14,422 bases of DNA from Stenotrophomonas raiganjensis (SeqCode) (GTDB taxonomy: Bacteria; Pseudomonadota; Gammaproteobacteria; Xanthomonadales; Xanthomonadaceae): assembly GCF_030658505.1 (NCBI RefSeq), contig NZ_JAUTXR010000136.1:1-14422 (forward strand), given 5' to 3'. Both the position numbers and the translations under genes were made by a program. This document shows, piece after piece, positions 7,436-14,422 of this stretch (positions are counted from its first letter, which is position 1; the number at the start of each line of letters is the position of its first letter). The notes under the pieces were generated by a model that made no database searches, had not been told where the DNA came from, and saw only the letters and a list, made by a program, of their open reading frames with translations.

Positions 7436-7559
7436 GGTGCGGGTTCCGTAATGGCGTGGGAGTACGCCGCCACGCCCGCGGCCTTCACGGGGCGGGCAAG
7501 GGGGCTCTGGTGAGGGCGCTAGGGTACCATTCCCCCTTTGCACGCACCGGACACATTCC
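7436..7559. promoter_or_regulatory. Divergent rph/yicC intergenic region
   Basis: These 124 nt separate two divergent genes, so promoters for both should lie here. GGCGTGG at 7453-7459 pairs with CCACGCC at 7470-7476 around a 10-nt loop, inside the rph leader. TACCAT at 7525-7530 is a possible -10 for yicC, but no good -35 is seen, so I do not claim exact sites. A weak GGA precedes the yicC ATG. Confidence 0.4.
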
Positions 7560-8420
7560 ATGATTCGAAGCATGACCGCCTACGCCGGCGGCGAGCGGGT
7601 CACCCCGTGGGGCACGCTGGGCTGCGAGCTGCGCTCGGTCAACCACCGCTTCCTGGAGGTCGGCACCCGCCTGCCCGAGGAGCTGCGGGCGCTGGAACCG
7701 CAGCTGCGCGAGCGCATCGCTGCGCGCCTGAGCCGCGGCAAGCTGGATCTGGTGATGCGCCTGCGCGCGCCGGAAGCGGCGGCCAACCTGCAGGTGGACG
7801 AGGCCCTGCTGGGCCAGCTCGGCCGCCTGGCGCACCGGCTGACCTCGGATTTCCCCAACCTGCAGGTCAGCTTCACCGAGCTGCTGCAGCTGCCCGGCGT
7901 GACCCGTGGCGAGGCCACCGATGCCGCGGCCCTGCAGGCCGAGGCATTGGCGCTGCTGGACCAGGTGCTGGACGGCTTCGTCGAGGCCCGTGAACGCGAA
8001 GGCGGAAAGCTGTCGGCGGCCATCAGCGAGCGGGTGGACGGCATCGAACGCATCGCCACCGAAGTGCGCACCTTGATTCCGGCCATTCGCGACGGCCAGC
8101 GCGCCAAGCTGGCCGCACGCCTGGCCGACCTGCCGCACCCGGTCGACCCCGGCCGCGCCGAGCAGGAGCTGGTGCTGTGGCTGCAGAAGCTGGACGTGGA
8201 TGAAGAGCTGGACCGCCTCGGCAGCCACATCGTCGAGATCCGCCGCGTGCTCAAGCAGCGCGAGCCGGTCGGTCGCCGCCTGGACTTCCTGCTGCAGGAG
8301 TTCAACCGCGAAGCGAACACGCTGGGTTCGAAGTCGGTGGACAGCCGCACGTCCAATGCCGCGGTGGAACTGAAGGTGCTGATCGACCAGATCCGCGAAC
8401 AGGTGCAGAACATCGAGTGA
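7560..8420 (+). CDS. yicC: YicC/YloC-family endoribonuclease
   Basis: A 286-residue protein, against 287 in E. coli YicC. Members are metal-dependent endoribonucleases; in E. coli YicC acts on RNA, including regulation of the small RNA RyhB. The N-terminal YicC domain starts [12 protein letters not shown] and holds [21 protein letters not shown] and [12 protein letters not shown]. The C-terminal DUF1732 part holds [14 protein letters not shown] and [22 protein letters not shown], the most conserved stretch of the family. The ATG at 7560 is the family start. It is divergent from rph and convergent with selD. Nothing is missing. Confidence 0.95.
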
Positions 8421-8440
8421 TGCTGCATCCAGCGCTACAG

Positions 8441-8464
8441 CAGGAGCGCCTTCGGGCGCCCTTG
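8441..8464. terminator. TTCG-loop hairpin between yicC and selD
   Basis: CAGGAGCGCC (8441-8450) and GGCGCCCTTG (8455-8464) pair around a TTCG tetraloop, with one A-C mismatch and one G-U pair. It lies 20 nt after the yicC stop and 13 nt after the selD stop on the other strand, so it may serve both. No U-tract follows on either strand, so efficiency is uncertain. Confidence 0.55.
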
Positions 8465-8477
8465 CCGTTCCAGCGCC

Positions 8478-9557
8478 TCAGCGGACGCTGACGCCCGGCG
8501 TTCCCTCGCCCAACCGTCCTACCACGGCCGCCTGGCCAAACCCGGCGTCGTGGAAACAGGCCAGCACCGCATCCACCGCTTCCGGGGCACAGGACACCAG
8601 CAGGCCGCCGCTGGTCTGCGGGTCGGTCAGCAGTGGCTGCCAGTGTGCTGGCAACCCGTCGGCGAAGCGCACGTCGGCGCCATACGAGGCCCAGTTGCGG
8701 TGGGACGCGCCGGTCACGCAGCCGCGCTGCAGAAGTTGCAGGGCCTGAGGCAGCAGCGGCACCTGGGTACTGTCCACCTCGGCAGCCACCCCACTGGCCC
8801 GGCACACTTCCAGCAGGTGGCCCAGCAGGCCGAAACCGGTCACGTCGGTCATCGCGTGCACGCCGTCCAGCGCAGCCAGTGGCACGCCGACAGTGTTCAG
8901 GCGCGTGGTCGACTCGATCATCTGCCGGTAGCCGTCGGCGTCCAGCACTTCCTTCTTCAGTGCTGACGAGTACACGCCCACGCCCAACGGCTTGCCCAGC
9001 ACCAGCACATCGCCGGCGCGGGCATCGGCATTGCGCTTGAGCCGCTGCGGATCGAGCACGCCGATCGCGGCCAGGCCATAGATGGGTTCCACCGAATCGA
9101 TGCTGTGGCCACCAGCCACCACGATGCCGGCATCGGCGCAGGCACGCTCGCCGCCCTGCAGGATGCCGCGGATGGTGTCCTGCGGCAGCGTGTTGATCGG
9201 CATGCCGACGATGGCCAGCGCGAACAATGGCCGTGCGCCCATCGCGTACAGGTCCGACAGCGCGTTGGTGGCGGCGATGCGGCCGAAGTCGAACGGGTCG
9301 TCGACAATCGGCATGAAGAAATCGGTGGTGGCGACGATCGCCTGATGGTCACCGAGGCGGTACACCGCGGCGTCGTCGCTGGTCTCGCGGCCGACCAGCA
9401 GTTCGGCCGGTGCCGGAAGCGCTGGCACGCCACGCAGCAGTTCGGACAGCACGCCGGGCGCGATCTTGCAGCCGCAGCCGCCGCCATGCGCGAGAGACGT
9501 CAATCGTTGTGGGGCGTCGGCCGTCGAAGGGGCGGGGGACTGCGCGTGCGTGGCCAT
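8478..9557 (-). CDS. selD: Selenide, water dikinase (selenophosphate synthetase) SelD
   Basis: A 359-residue enzyme that uses ATP, selenide and water to make selenophosphate, the selenium donor for SelA and for tRNA selenouridine synthesis. The N-terminal active site reads HGGGCGCK, with C28 and K31. The catalytic residue is an ordinary cysteine, not the selenocysteine found in some SelD proteins. ETSDDAAVY (D61/D62), ATTDFFMPIVDDP, AATNALSDLYAMGA and VAGGHSID supply the ATP and metal site; TGFGLLGH and DPQTSGGLL are in the C-terminal domain. Start: AGGAG at 9566-9570 lies 8 nt before the ATG. It is the last gene of the fdhE-selA-selB-selC-selD run, only 26 nt after the tRNA 3' end. Confidence 0.97.
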   Translation of the reverse strand: MATHAQSPAPSTADAPQRLTSLAHGGGCGCKIAPGVLSELLRGVPALPAPAELLVGRETSDDAAVYRLGDHQAIVATTDFFMPIVDDPFDFGRIAATNALSDLYAMGARPLFALAIVGMPINTLPQDTIRGILQGGERACADAGIVVAGGHSIDSVEPIYGLAAIGVLDPQRLKRNADARAGDVLVLGKPLGVGVYSSALKKEVLDADGYRQMIESTTRLNTVGVPLAALDGVHAMTDVTGFGLLGHLLEVCRASGVAAEVDSTQVPLLPQALQLLQRGCVTGASHRNWASYGADVRFADGLPAHWQPLLTDPQTSGGLLVSCAPEAVDAVLACFHDAGFGQAAVVGRLGEGTPGVSVR

Positions 9558-9565
9558 GCCGACAT

Positions 9566-9570
9566 CTCCT
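9566..9570 (-). promoter_or_regulatory. Shine-Dalgarno site of selD
   Basis: AGGAG on the minus strand, 8 nt before the selD ATG at 9557, is one of the best ribosome-binding sites in the window. It sits in the 26-nt gap between the CCA end of the selenocysteine tRNA and selD, so it would stay on the selD mRNA after tRNA 3' processing. Confidence 0.75.
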
Positions 9571-9583
9571 GCGGAAACACGAA

Positions 9584-9679
9584 TGGCGGAAGACAGCAGG
9601 AGTCGAACCTACCAGGGAACGATCGACGCCCCCTACTGGGTTTGAAGCCCAGCCGCATGCCCGGATGCGCATGCCTTCC
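9584..9679 (-). tRNA. selC: Selenocysteine tRNA, anticodon UCA
   Basis: The 96-nt gene, read on the minus strand, folds as a bacterial tRNA-Sec. The acceptor stem has 8 bp (GGAAGGCA with TGTCTTCC, one G-U). The D stem is CGCAT/ATGCG with a short loop. The anticodon arm is CTGGG-CTTCAAA-CCCAG with anticodon TCA at 9645-9643. The long variable arm has a 7-bp stem, GGGGGCG/CGTTCCC, around TCGAT. The T arm is GTAGG-TTCGACT-CCTGC. Discriminator G and CCA are encoded. The 8+5 acceptor/T layout and long variable arm set it apart from tRNA-Ser and other tRNAs. It is charged with serine by SerRS, converted by SelA and carried by SelB. It lies 24 nt after selB and 26 nt before selD on the same strand. 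Confidence 0.97.
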
Positions 9680-9703
9680 GAAAGTACGGCGGTATCGGCG
9701 GGC

Positions 9704-11635
9704 TCAGTCGCGGGTTGCGTTCCACTGCAGGTCGCCGCGCGGCCGATGTTGGTCACCGACGCGTCGAGTGTAGCCAACGCGGTTGAAGAACTCCAAGATC
9801 TGGATGCTGCGCTTGCGGCCCAGGCCGATGGCGTCGCGGAAAGCGGCTGCATCCACTGCGCCGGTGGCCCGTGACAGCTGTGCGACGATCGCGGCCAGCT
9901 CGGCAATGCGGGCCGGCGCATAGAACAGGTCGGGCACCACCTGGAACAGTTCACCGCGCGCTGCGGCCCGGCGCAGGACCGCGCGGAGATCGTCCTCGGC
10001 CAGACCGATGTCGGCGGCCAGGGTGCGCACCCACGGCGGATCGAAGCCACCGGCGTGCAGTTGCGGCAGTACGCGTTCCAGCAGGAGACGTTCGCGTTCC
10101 GGTGGCGCGTGGTCATGGCCAGGCAGGCGCCACCATGCGCCCACGCGTTGCACGCTGCCGTCGTCCAGCAGGTCCTGGAGAAGCGCGTTCCACAGGCCCG
10201 TCGCCAGCGCGGGCAGGGTGCTGCGCTGCAGGCGCCCGCTGTCGACGCCGGGTTCGTCCGGGCGTCGCTCATGCCAGCCACGCAGCGACGTCCTCACCTG
10301 CTCGCGCAGCGCCCGCCAGTGAGAGGCAAGGATGACCACTGTGTCTTCGCGGGTGACGATGCGCCGAGCGTCTGCAGGGAGATCGATCCGGTCGGCCGCG
10401 CGCCGGCAGTAGCGTTGCAGGGCGGCCATGTCGACGCCGAAGGGCGCCTGCTGCAACAGCGGGCCGATTTCCGCACCTGCGGCCAGCTGCTCCAGTGCGC
10501 CCAGCCAGGCGAGCCGTGCCGGGCTGCGCCGGCGCCGCTGCGGAGGATCCGGATCGAGCACGACGCCACCGCCCAGTGTGTGGGTGGCCGCTGAATCACG
10601 GGCGATGAAACGATCGCCACACATCGCGCAGACCGGCGCGTCGAACACCAGCTGCACCAACTGCCCATCGCCGCGGTCGTGGTCTTCCAGCAGCACCATA
10701 TGCGCCTGCCGGTGCATCGTGCCCCAATGGATGTGCAGCGGCGACCAGTCGCGCAGCGGTGGTGCCAGCGCGGAAAGCCGCAGGCGCACATCGACGCGCG
10801 TGGAGGCCAGCAGTGCGCGCGGGTCGGCGATCCAGTCACCACGGCGGATGTCGTCACGGGCGATGGCTGCCAGGTTCAACGCGCAGCGTTGCCCGGCCAT
10901 CGCGTGGTCGCTGGCCTGGTTCTGTGCGTGGATGCTTCGCACGCGCACGTCGGTGGCGGCCGGCATCAGCTGCAGGTGCTCGCCAACAGTGGCGATGCCG
11001 CCGTGCACTGCGCCGGTCACCAGCGTGCCGTGGCCGGCCAGCGAGAACACACGGTCCACCGGCATGCGGAACAACTCGCTGCGCTGTTCGGCCTGGCGCG
11101 TGCGGGCATCATCCGCGGCCCACGCGTGCAGGCGGGTGCGCAGTGCGCTGGTGCCAGCGTCGTCGAGTGCGATGCTGTTGCAGGTGAACAGAGGCGCATC
11201 CTGCAGCGGTGTTCCGGCCAGCAGGGCGGCGATCTCGATCCTGACCCGGGCGATGCGTGCGGCATCCACGCGGTCGATCTTGGTGAGGGCCACGACGCCG
11301 CAGTCCACGCCCAGCAGCTGCAGGATCGCCAGGTGCTCGCGGGTCTGTGGCATCACGCCGTCGTCGGCGGCCACCACCAGCAGCGCAACGTCGATGCCGG
11401 TGGCGCCGGCCACCATCGTATGCACGAAGCGCTCATGGCCCGGCACGTCGACGAAACCGAGTGTGGCTGCCGGGCCATCGTCATGGCTGCCTTCCACCGC
11501 GACGTAGGCATAGCCCAGCTCGATGGAAATGCCGCGCGTGCGTTCTTCCTGCAGGCGATCGGTTTCGATGCCGGTCAGTGCCCGCACCAGGCTGGTCTTG
11601 CCATGGTCGATATGCCCGGCGGTGCCGACGATCAT
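9704..11635 (-). CDS. selB: Selenocysteine-specific elongation factor SelB
   Basis: A 643-residue GTPase that carries Sec-tRNA to the ribosome at UGA codons marked by a SECIS hairpin. Residues 1-170 form the GTPase domain: [11 protein letters not shown] (G1, 4-14), [11 protein letters not shown] (switch I), DVPGHERF (63-70) and TKID (118-121). EF-Tu-like barrel domains follow, with [22 protein letters not shown]. The C-terminal third is the winged-helix region that reads SECIS in the family, ending [34 protein letters not shown]. coli SelB is 614 residues. The ATG at 11635 overlaps the selA stop by 4 nt and begins directly with [11 protein letters not shown] longer reading from 11707 would add 24 unrelated residues inside selA and is rejected. 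Confidence 0.97.
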   Translation of the reverse strand: MIVGTAGHIDHGKTSLVRALTGIETDRLQEERTRGISIELGYAYVAVEGSHDDGPAATLGFVDVPGHERFVHTMVAGATGIDVALLVVAADDGVMPQTREHLAILQLLGVDCGVVALTKIDRVDAARIARVRIEIAALLAGTPLQDAPLFTCNSIALDDAGTSALRTRLHAWAADDARTRQAEQRSELFRMPVDRVFSLAGHGTLVTGAVHGGIATVGEHLQLMPAATDVRVRSIHAQNQASDHAMAGQRCALNLAAIARDDIRRGDWIADPRALLASTRVDVRLRLSALAPPLRDWSPLHIHWGTMHRQAHMVLLEDHDRGDGQLVQLVFDAPVCAMCGDRFIARDSAATHTLGGGVVLDPDPPQRRRRSPARLAWLGALEQLAAGAEIGPLLQQAPFGVDMAALQRYCRRAADRIDLPADARRIVTREDTVVILASHWRALREQVRTSLRGWHERRPDEPGVDSGRLQRSTLPALATGLWNALLQDLLDDGSVQRVGAWWRLPGHDHAPPERERLLLERVLPQLHAGGFDPPWVRTLAADIGLAEDDLRAVLRRAAARGELFQVVPDLFYAPARIAELAAIVAQLSRATGAVDAAAFRDAIGLGRKRSIQILEFFNRVGYTRRVGDQHRPRGDLQWNATRD

Positions 11636-13056
11636 GCCTGCAGCGTGCTCCATTGGGTGAGGAAGGCGGCTTCGTCGGTGGGTTCCAGGCAGCGCAGGTC
11701 CAGCCACAGCGCGTCATCGGCAATGCGGCCCAGCACTGGGCGCGGCAGCTGGCGCAAGCGCCTGGCCAGGCGATCCAGTCCGCCACGGCGCGTGCAGGCG
11801 ATGCGCAGGCCGGCGCTGGCCAACTGCGCCTGCGGCTGTGCGCCACTGCCGATCTGGCTGTACATGGCCGCATGGTCAAGGGTGTAGTCGGTCGCCAGCG
11901 CAGAACGCATCGGCTGCAGCAGGCGCTGTGCCTGTGCATGGATGTCGTCCTGCGTTCGTGACAGCGTGCGCAGGGTCGGCAGCCGTTGTGCCAGCAGCTC
12001 CGGTTCGCGGTACAGGGCCAGCACCGCCTCCAGCGCGGCCAGGCCCATCTTGTCCATCCGCAGTGCCCGCTTCAACGGGTTGCGGTTGATCCGCGCGATC
12101 AGGTCGGCGCGGCCGGCGATGATCCCGGCCTGCGGCCCGCCCAGCAGCTTGTCGCCGCTGAACGAGACCAGGTCGGCGCCAGCCGCCAGTGCTTCCTGCA
12201 CGGTCGGTTCATGCGGCAGACCGAAGGTTGCCAGGTCGCACAGGCTGCCACTGCCCAGGTCCACCACCAGCGGCAGGCCATGTTCGTGCGCGATGCTCGC
12301 CATTCCCGCCGTGTCGACCTTGGCAGTGAAGCCGGTGATCGCGTAGTTGCTGGCGTGCACTTCCATCAGCAGCGCGGTGCGCGCGCCGATGGCATTGGCG
12401 AAGTCAGCCGGATGGGTGCGGTTGGTGGTGCCCACTTCCAACAGTCGTGCCCCTGCGCTGCGCATCACGTCGGGGATGCGGAAGGCGCCGCCGATCTCCA
12501 CCAGCTCGCCGCGCGACACCACCACCTCGCGGCGGTTGGCCAGGCTGTTGAGCAGCAGCAGGACGGCCGCAGCATTGTTGTTGACCACGGTCGCAGCTTC
12601 AGCGCCGGTCAGCTCGCAGACCAGCGCCTGGACCCGTGCATCGCGGTCGCCGCGGCGGCCCTGGCGGATGTCGAACTCAAGATCAACCGGCGCGCTCATC
12701 GCGAGGGCGACCGCGTGCACGGCGGCATCGGGCAGCAACGCGCGGCCAAGATTGGTGTGCAGTACGGTACCAGTCAGGTTGAATATCGGCTGCAGGTCCA
12801 GCCGTGCATCGGCGGCCAGCGCGGCGTCGAGTGCCGCGACCAGCGCCGGGCCGCCAACGGCCTGTTGCAGTTCACCGGTCGAGAGCTGCCCGGCGCCGAT
12901 GCGGTCGCGCAGTACCTGCAGCTGCGAGCGCAGCAGCTGGGTGACGCGGCTGCGGCCGTGGCCTTCGATCAGTGCCAGCAGTTCAGGCAGGCGCAGCAGC
13001 CGGTCCAGCGAGGGCAGGGCGGTGGCCGATGCCGGGGTGGGGGATATGGCAGCCAT
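11632..13056 (-). CDS. selA: L-seryl-tRNA(Sec) selenium transferase SelA
   Basis: A 474-residue PLP enzyme (463 in E. coli) that converts Ser-tRNA-Sec to Sec-tRNA-Sec with selenophosphate, as a large ring. The PLP lysine is K303 in [15 protein letters not shown]. Other family segments are [17 protein letters not shown] (92-108), [36 protein letters not shown] and [12 protein letters not shown]. The N-terminal helical domain, which binds the tRNA, is present ([19 protein letters not shown]). The start lies 3 nt after the fdhE stop, and the end overlaps selB by 4 nt, so the three are one translational unit. No strong ribosome-binding site precedes it, which fits coupling to fdhE. Confidence 0.97.
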   Translation of the reverse strand: MAAISPTPASATALPSLDRLLRLPELLALIEGHGRSRVTQLLRSQLQVLRDRIGAGQLSTGELQQAVGGPALVAALDAALAADARLDLQPIFNLTGTVLHTNLGRALLPDAAVHAVALAMSAPVDLEFDIRQGRRGDRDARVQALVCELTGAEAATVVNNNAAAVLLLLNSLANRREVVVSRGELVEIGGAFRIPDVMRSAGARLLEVGTTNRTHPADFANAIGARTALLMEVHASNYAITGFTAKVDTAGMASIAHEHGLPLVVDLGSGSLCDLATFGLPHEPTVQEALAAGADLVSFSGDKLLGGPQAGIIAGRADLIARINRNPLKRALRMDKMGLAALEAVLALYREPELLAQRLPTLRTLSRTQDDIHAQAQRLLQPMRSALATDYTLDHAAMYSQIGSGAQPQAQLASAGLRIACTRRGGLDRLARRLRQLPRPVLGRIADDALWLDLRCLEPTDEAAFLTQWSTLQA

Positions 13057-13059
13057 CGG

Positions 13060-14043
13060 TCAGTCGCTGTCGGATTGCCACAGCAGCGGATTCTGGCTGG
13101 CACGCGCATAGCCTTCCTCGGCCAGCAGCAGGTCCAGCGCCAGTGTGCCGAGGTCATCGGCCACCGGCTCCAGTGACGGGTCCTTTTCCAGATACAGGAT
13201 CTTGCGGTAGCTGTGGCAGTGGTCGCAGGTCTCGGCACGCACCGCGCTCTCGCGCACCGCCTCGCCGCTGTCACCGTCCACATCGGCCAGGGCGCGATAG
13301 GCGATGTCCTTGCCGGCGGCACCACACTGGCTGCACTGCACGCGCACGTAATGCCACTGGCAGGCGCACAGCGAGCACGACAGGTAACGGTAGGACGCAT
13401 AGGGTGGGCGTGCCTGCACCACGCTGGTCACCGGCAACGTGCCGCACAGCGGGCACAGCCCTGGCGCATCAGCCAGCGGCTTCAGGTCGGTAGGGCGGAA
13501 GCTGGCTGCGAGCACCGCCCAGTAAACCTGCAGTGCGTTCATCACCAGCAGCGCAGCGACCGCATCCACCGACGGCGCGTCATCGCGCTCCAGCACCGCA
13601 TGCGCCTGAGCATCCAGCCAGGCATCATCAGCGGCAGCGACGCGCTGCAGTTCCTGCCGGGTTTCCGCAGGCAGCCCGGCTTCGTCGGCACAGTGCTGGC
13701 ACAGCGTACGCAGCCAACTGCGCCAGCGCCCATTCAGTTGCAGTGTGTTGGCCGGCCGCAACGGCATGCCGGCGCCGGCCGCCGCGCTCGACTGCTGTGC
13801 ACGCGCCTGTGCCTGCAGATCCTCGCGTTGCTGCGGTGTCAGATCCTCCAGCAGCGCCTGCTGTGCTTCGGCCAGCGCCGCCAGCAGCTGCAGGTAGCCG
13901 CCGATGGCACTGCGCGCGGCCAGGCTGCGCAGGCGTGCCGCGCGCGTAGCGAACAGTGACTCGGTATCGGGCAGGATGATGCGCGGCACATCGCGCGAGG
14001 CGAGCGTCTCGATCTCACCGGGTTCAAGGATGCGTTGCGCCAT
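13060..14043 (-). CDS. fdhE: Formate dehydrogenase accessory protein FdhE
   Basis: A 327-residue rubredoxin-like maturation factor (309 in E. coli) needed for active respiratory formate dehydrogenases; it acts in the cytoplasm and binds iron through cysteine pairs. Four CxxC motifs are seen at 197/200 (CPLCGTLPVTS), 223/226 (CSLC), 237/240 (CSQC) and 273/276 (CDHC). The closing part YLEKDPSLEPVADDLGTLALDLLLAEEGYARASQNPLLW matches the E. coli C-terminus closely. The start is uncertain. ATG at 14043 (MAQRILEPGE) gives family length; ATG at 14073 and 14172 are in frame but add unconserved residues. It heads the sel cluster, which suggests that a Sec-containing formate dehydrogenase is the main client. 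Confidence 0.94.
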   Translation of the reverse strand: MAQRILEPGEIETLASRDVPRIILPDTESLFATRAARLRSLAARSAIGGYLQLLAALAEAQQALLEDLTPQQREDLQAQARAQQSSAAAGAGMPLRPANTLQLNGRWRSWLRTLCQHCADEAGLPAETRQELQRVAAADDAWLDAQAHAVLERDDAPSVDAVAALLVMNALQVYWAVLAASFRPTDLKPLADAPGLCPLCGTLPVTSVVQARPPYASYRYLSCSLCACQWHYVRVQCSQCGAAGKDIAYRALADVDGDSGEAVRESAVRAETCDHCHSYRKILYLEKDPSLEPVADDLGTLALDLLLAEEGYARASQNPLLWQSDSD

Positions 14044-14139
14044 GCAGGGCCAGCCAGAAGAACCAGCCTCCATCCTCGCCGTTGTCAGCGCTGGCGTCCA
14101 GCGCACAGCCGGCCATTTGAAATGGTTGCAGTGTTCATC

Positions 14140-14159
14140 GTGTCGACCAAGGTCGACAC
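14140..14159. repeat. 20-bp palindrome GTGTCGACC-AA-GGTCGACAC
   Basis: A perfect 9-bp inverted repeat with a 2-nt centre lies about 100 nt upstream of the fdhE start. It resembles the short dispersed palindromes of Stenotrophomonas intergenic DNA, but could also be an operator site. Its arms each hold a SalI-like GTCGAC core. Confidence 0.55.
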
Positions 14160-14216
14160 CCACCAACAGCAACGCAGAACGCCGTCCCGACAGATCGCAG
14201 GAAACTGTCGAAGGCG

Positions 14217-14308
14217 GGGTGGGTCCGGTTGCGGGGGCGTGAGCCGCATGGATGCGGCGACCGAGCCTACATGGACGTATTTACGTCCCCCCGCAGCCGG
14301 ACCCACCC
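14217..14308. repeat. 92-bp compound inverted repeat with two inner hairpins
   Basis: Positions 14217-14237 (GGGTGGGTCCGG...) pair with 14288-14308 (...CCGGACCCACCC) in a 21-bp stem with a single G-U. Inside are two more palindromes: GCCGCAT/ATGCGGC (14243-14249 with 14252-14258) and GGACGTA/TACGTCC (14273-14279 with 14282-14288). The whole could form a three-way junction in RNA or single-stranded DNA. It lies about 170 nt upstream of fdhE. I recall similar stretches in Xanthomonadaceae intergenic regions, so it is probably a dispersed repeat family. Confidence 0.65.
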
Positions 14309-14422
14309 TGCCATCCCTCAGCAACCCTGCTTCTGCTCTTGCTTCGGCTGTTGCCGTTGCTTCGGCCTCTGCGGGTGCCGGGCCGCAGGCCCTGCCGCTA
14401 ACCCTCTTCCCGACGTCCGCGC

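Larger units (their letters stand above)
14044..14422. other. Non-coding region upstream of fdhE
   Basis: About 380 nt hold no gene I can support. They contain a 20-bp palindrome at 14140, a 92-bp compound inverted repeat at 14217 and a direct repeat TTGCTTCGGC at 14339 and 14357 inside a simple-sequence stretch. A smaller stem GGGCC/GGCCC is at 14380-14392. On the minus strand one frame enters from the window edge and stops at TAG 14400-14398 after seven codons (RGRREEG). It could be the tail of an upstream gene, but it is too short to judge. A promoter for fdhE-selABCD may lie here; none is obvious. Confidence 0.5.

Noticed and set aside
6710..7573. Longer reading of rph starting at 7573
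   Set aside because: It adds 46 low-complexity residues that overlap the yicC start; MSDSRPSG at 7435 fits the family length.
7485..8228. Minus-strand open frame of 247 codons opposite yicC
   Set aside because: YicC on the plus strand is certain, and this frame has no recognisable motif.
9704..11707. Longer reading of selB starting at 11707
   Set aside because: It adds 24 residues before the conserved [14 protein letters not shown] start and overlaps selA by 76 nt; the ATGA overlap at 11635 is more natural.
11986..13176. Plus-strand open frame of 396 codons opposite selA
   Set aside because: Antisense shadow; SelA on the other strand has full-length family similarity and the PLP lysine.
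14085..14324. Minus-strand 79-codon open frame upstream of fdhE
   Set aside because: It consists mostly of the 92-bp inverted repeat and the 20-bp palindrome, and has no family resemblance.
14339..14366. Direct repeat TTGCTTCGGC with an 8-nt spacer, considered as a start of a CRISPR-like or regulatory array
   Set aside because: Only two short copies inside a simple-sequence stretch; no array, no cas genes.

Overview
The window is GC-rich DNA, most likely from Stenotrophomonas (S. maltophilia complex, Xanthomonadaceae). The evidence is the protein sequences, GTAG-headed palindromes of the REP-like kind known as SMAG in that genus, and the compact gene order. This is a judgement from reading; no search was run.

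Left edge (1-224): the last 36 codons and the right end of an IS3-family insertion sequence reading rightward. The element stops exactly at a perfect 11-bp inverted repeat that probably terminates the next gene. Positions 225-4282 (minus strand): DUF1631 protein, PilZ-domain protein and the prolidase PepQ. DUF1631 and PilZ overlap by 4 nt, with a hairpin after the PilZ gene. Positions 4403-7435 (minus strand): rph, a VOC/glyoxalase-fold gene, rdgB and hemW. The first three overlap by 4 nt, and hemW is bracketed by two GTAG palindromes. Positions 7560-8420 (plus strand): yicC, divergent from rph as in E. coli, ending at a TTCG-loop hairpin shared with the convergent selD.

Right half (8478-14043, minus strand): transcription order fdhE, selA, selB, selC (tRNA-Sec), selD. 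This is the whole machinery for making and decoding selenocysteine plus the FdhE formate dehydrogenase maturation factor. SelD makes selenophosphate. SelA converts seryl-tRNA-Sec to selenocysteyl-tRNA. SelB carries it to UGA codons followed by a SECIS. The expected client, a selenocysteine-containing formate dehydrogenase, is not in the window and may lie just to the right. About 380 bp upstream of fdhE hold no supported gene, only palindromic repeats, including a 92-bp element that can fold as a stem with two inner hairpins.

Most of the window is housekeeping. The points most worth a second look are the uncharacterised DUF1631-PilZ pair, the His/Cys-rich N-terminus of HemW and its repeat-abutted start, the selC tRNA embedded 26 nt before selD, and the large repeat before fdhE.
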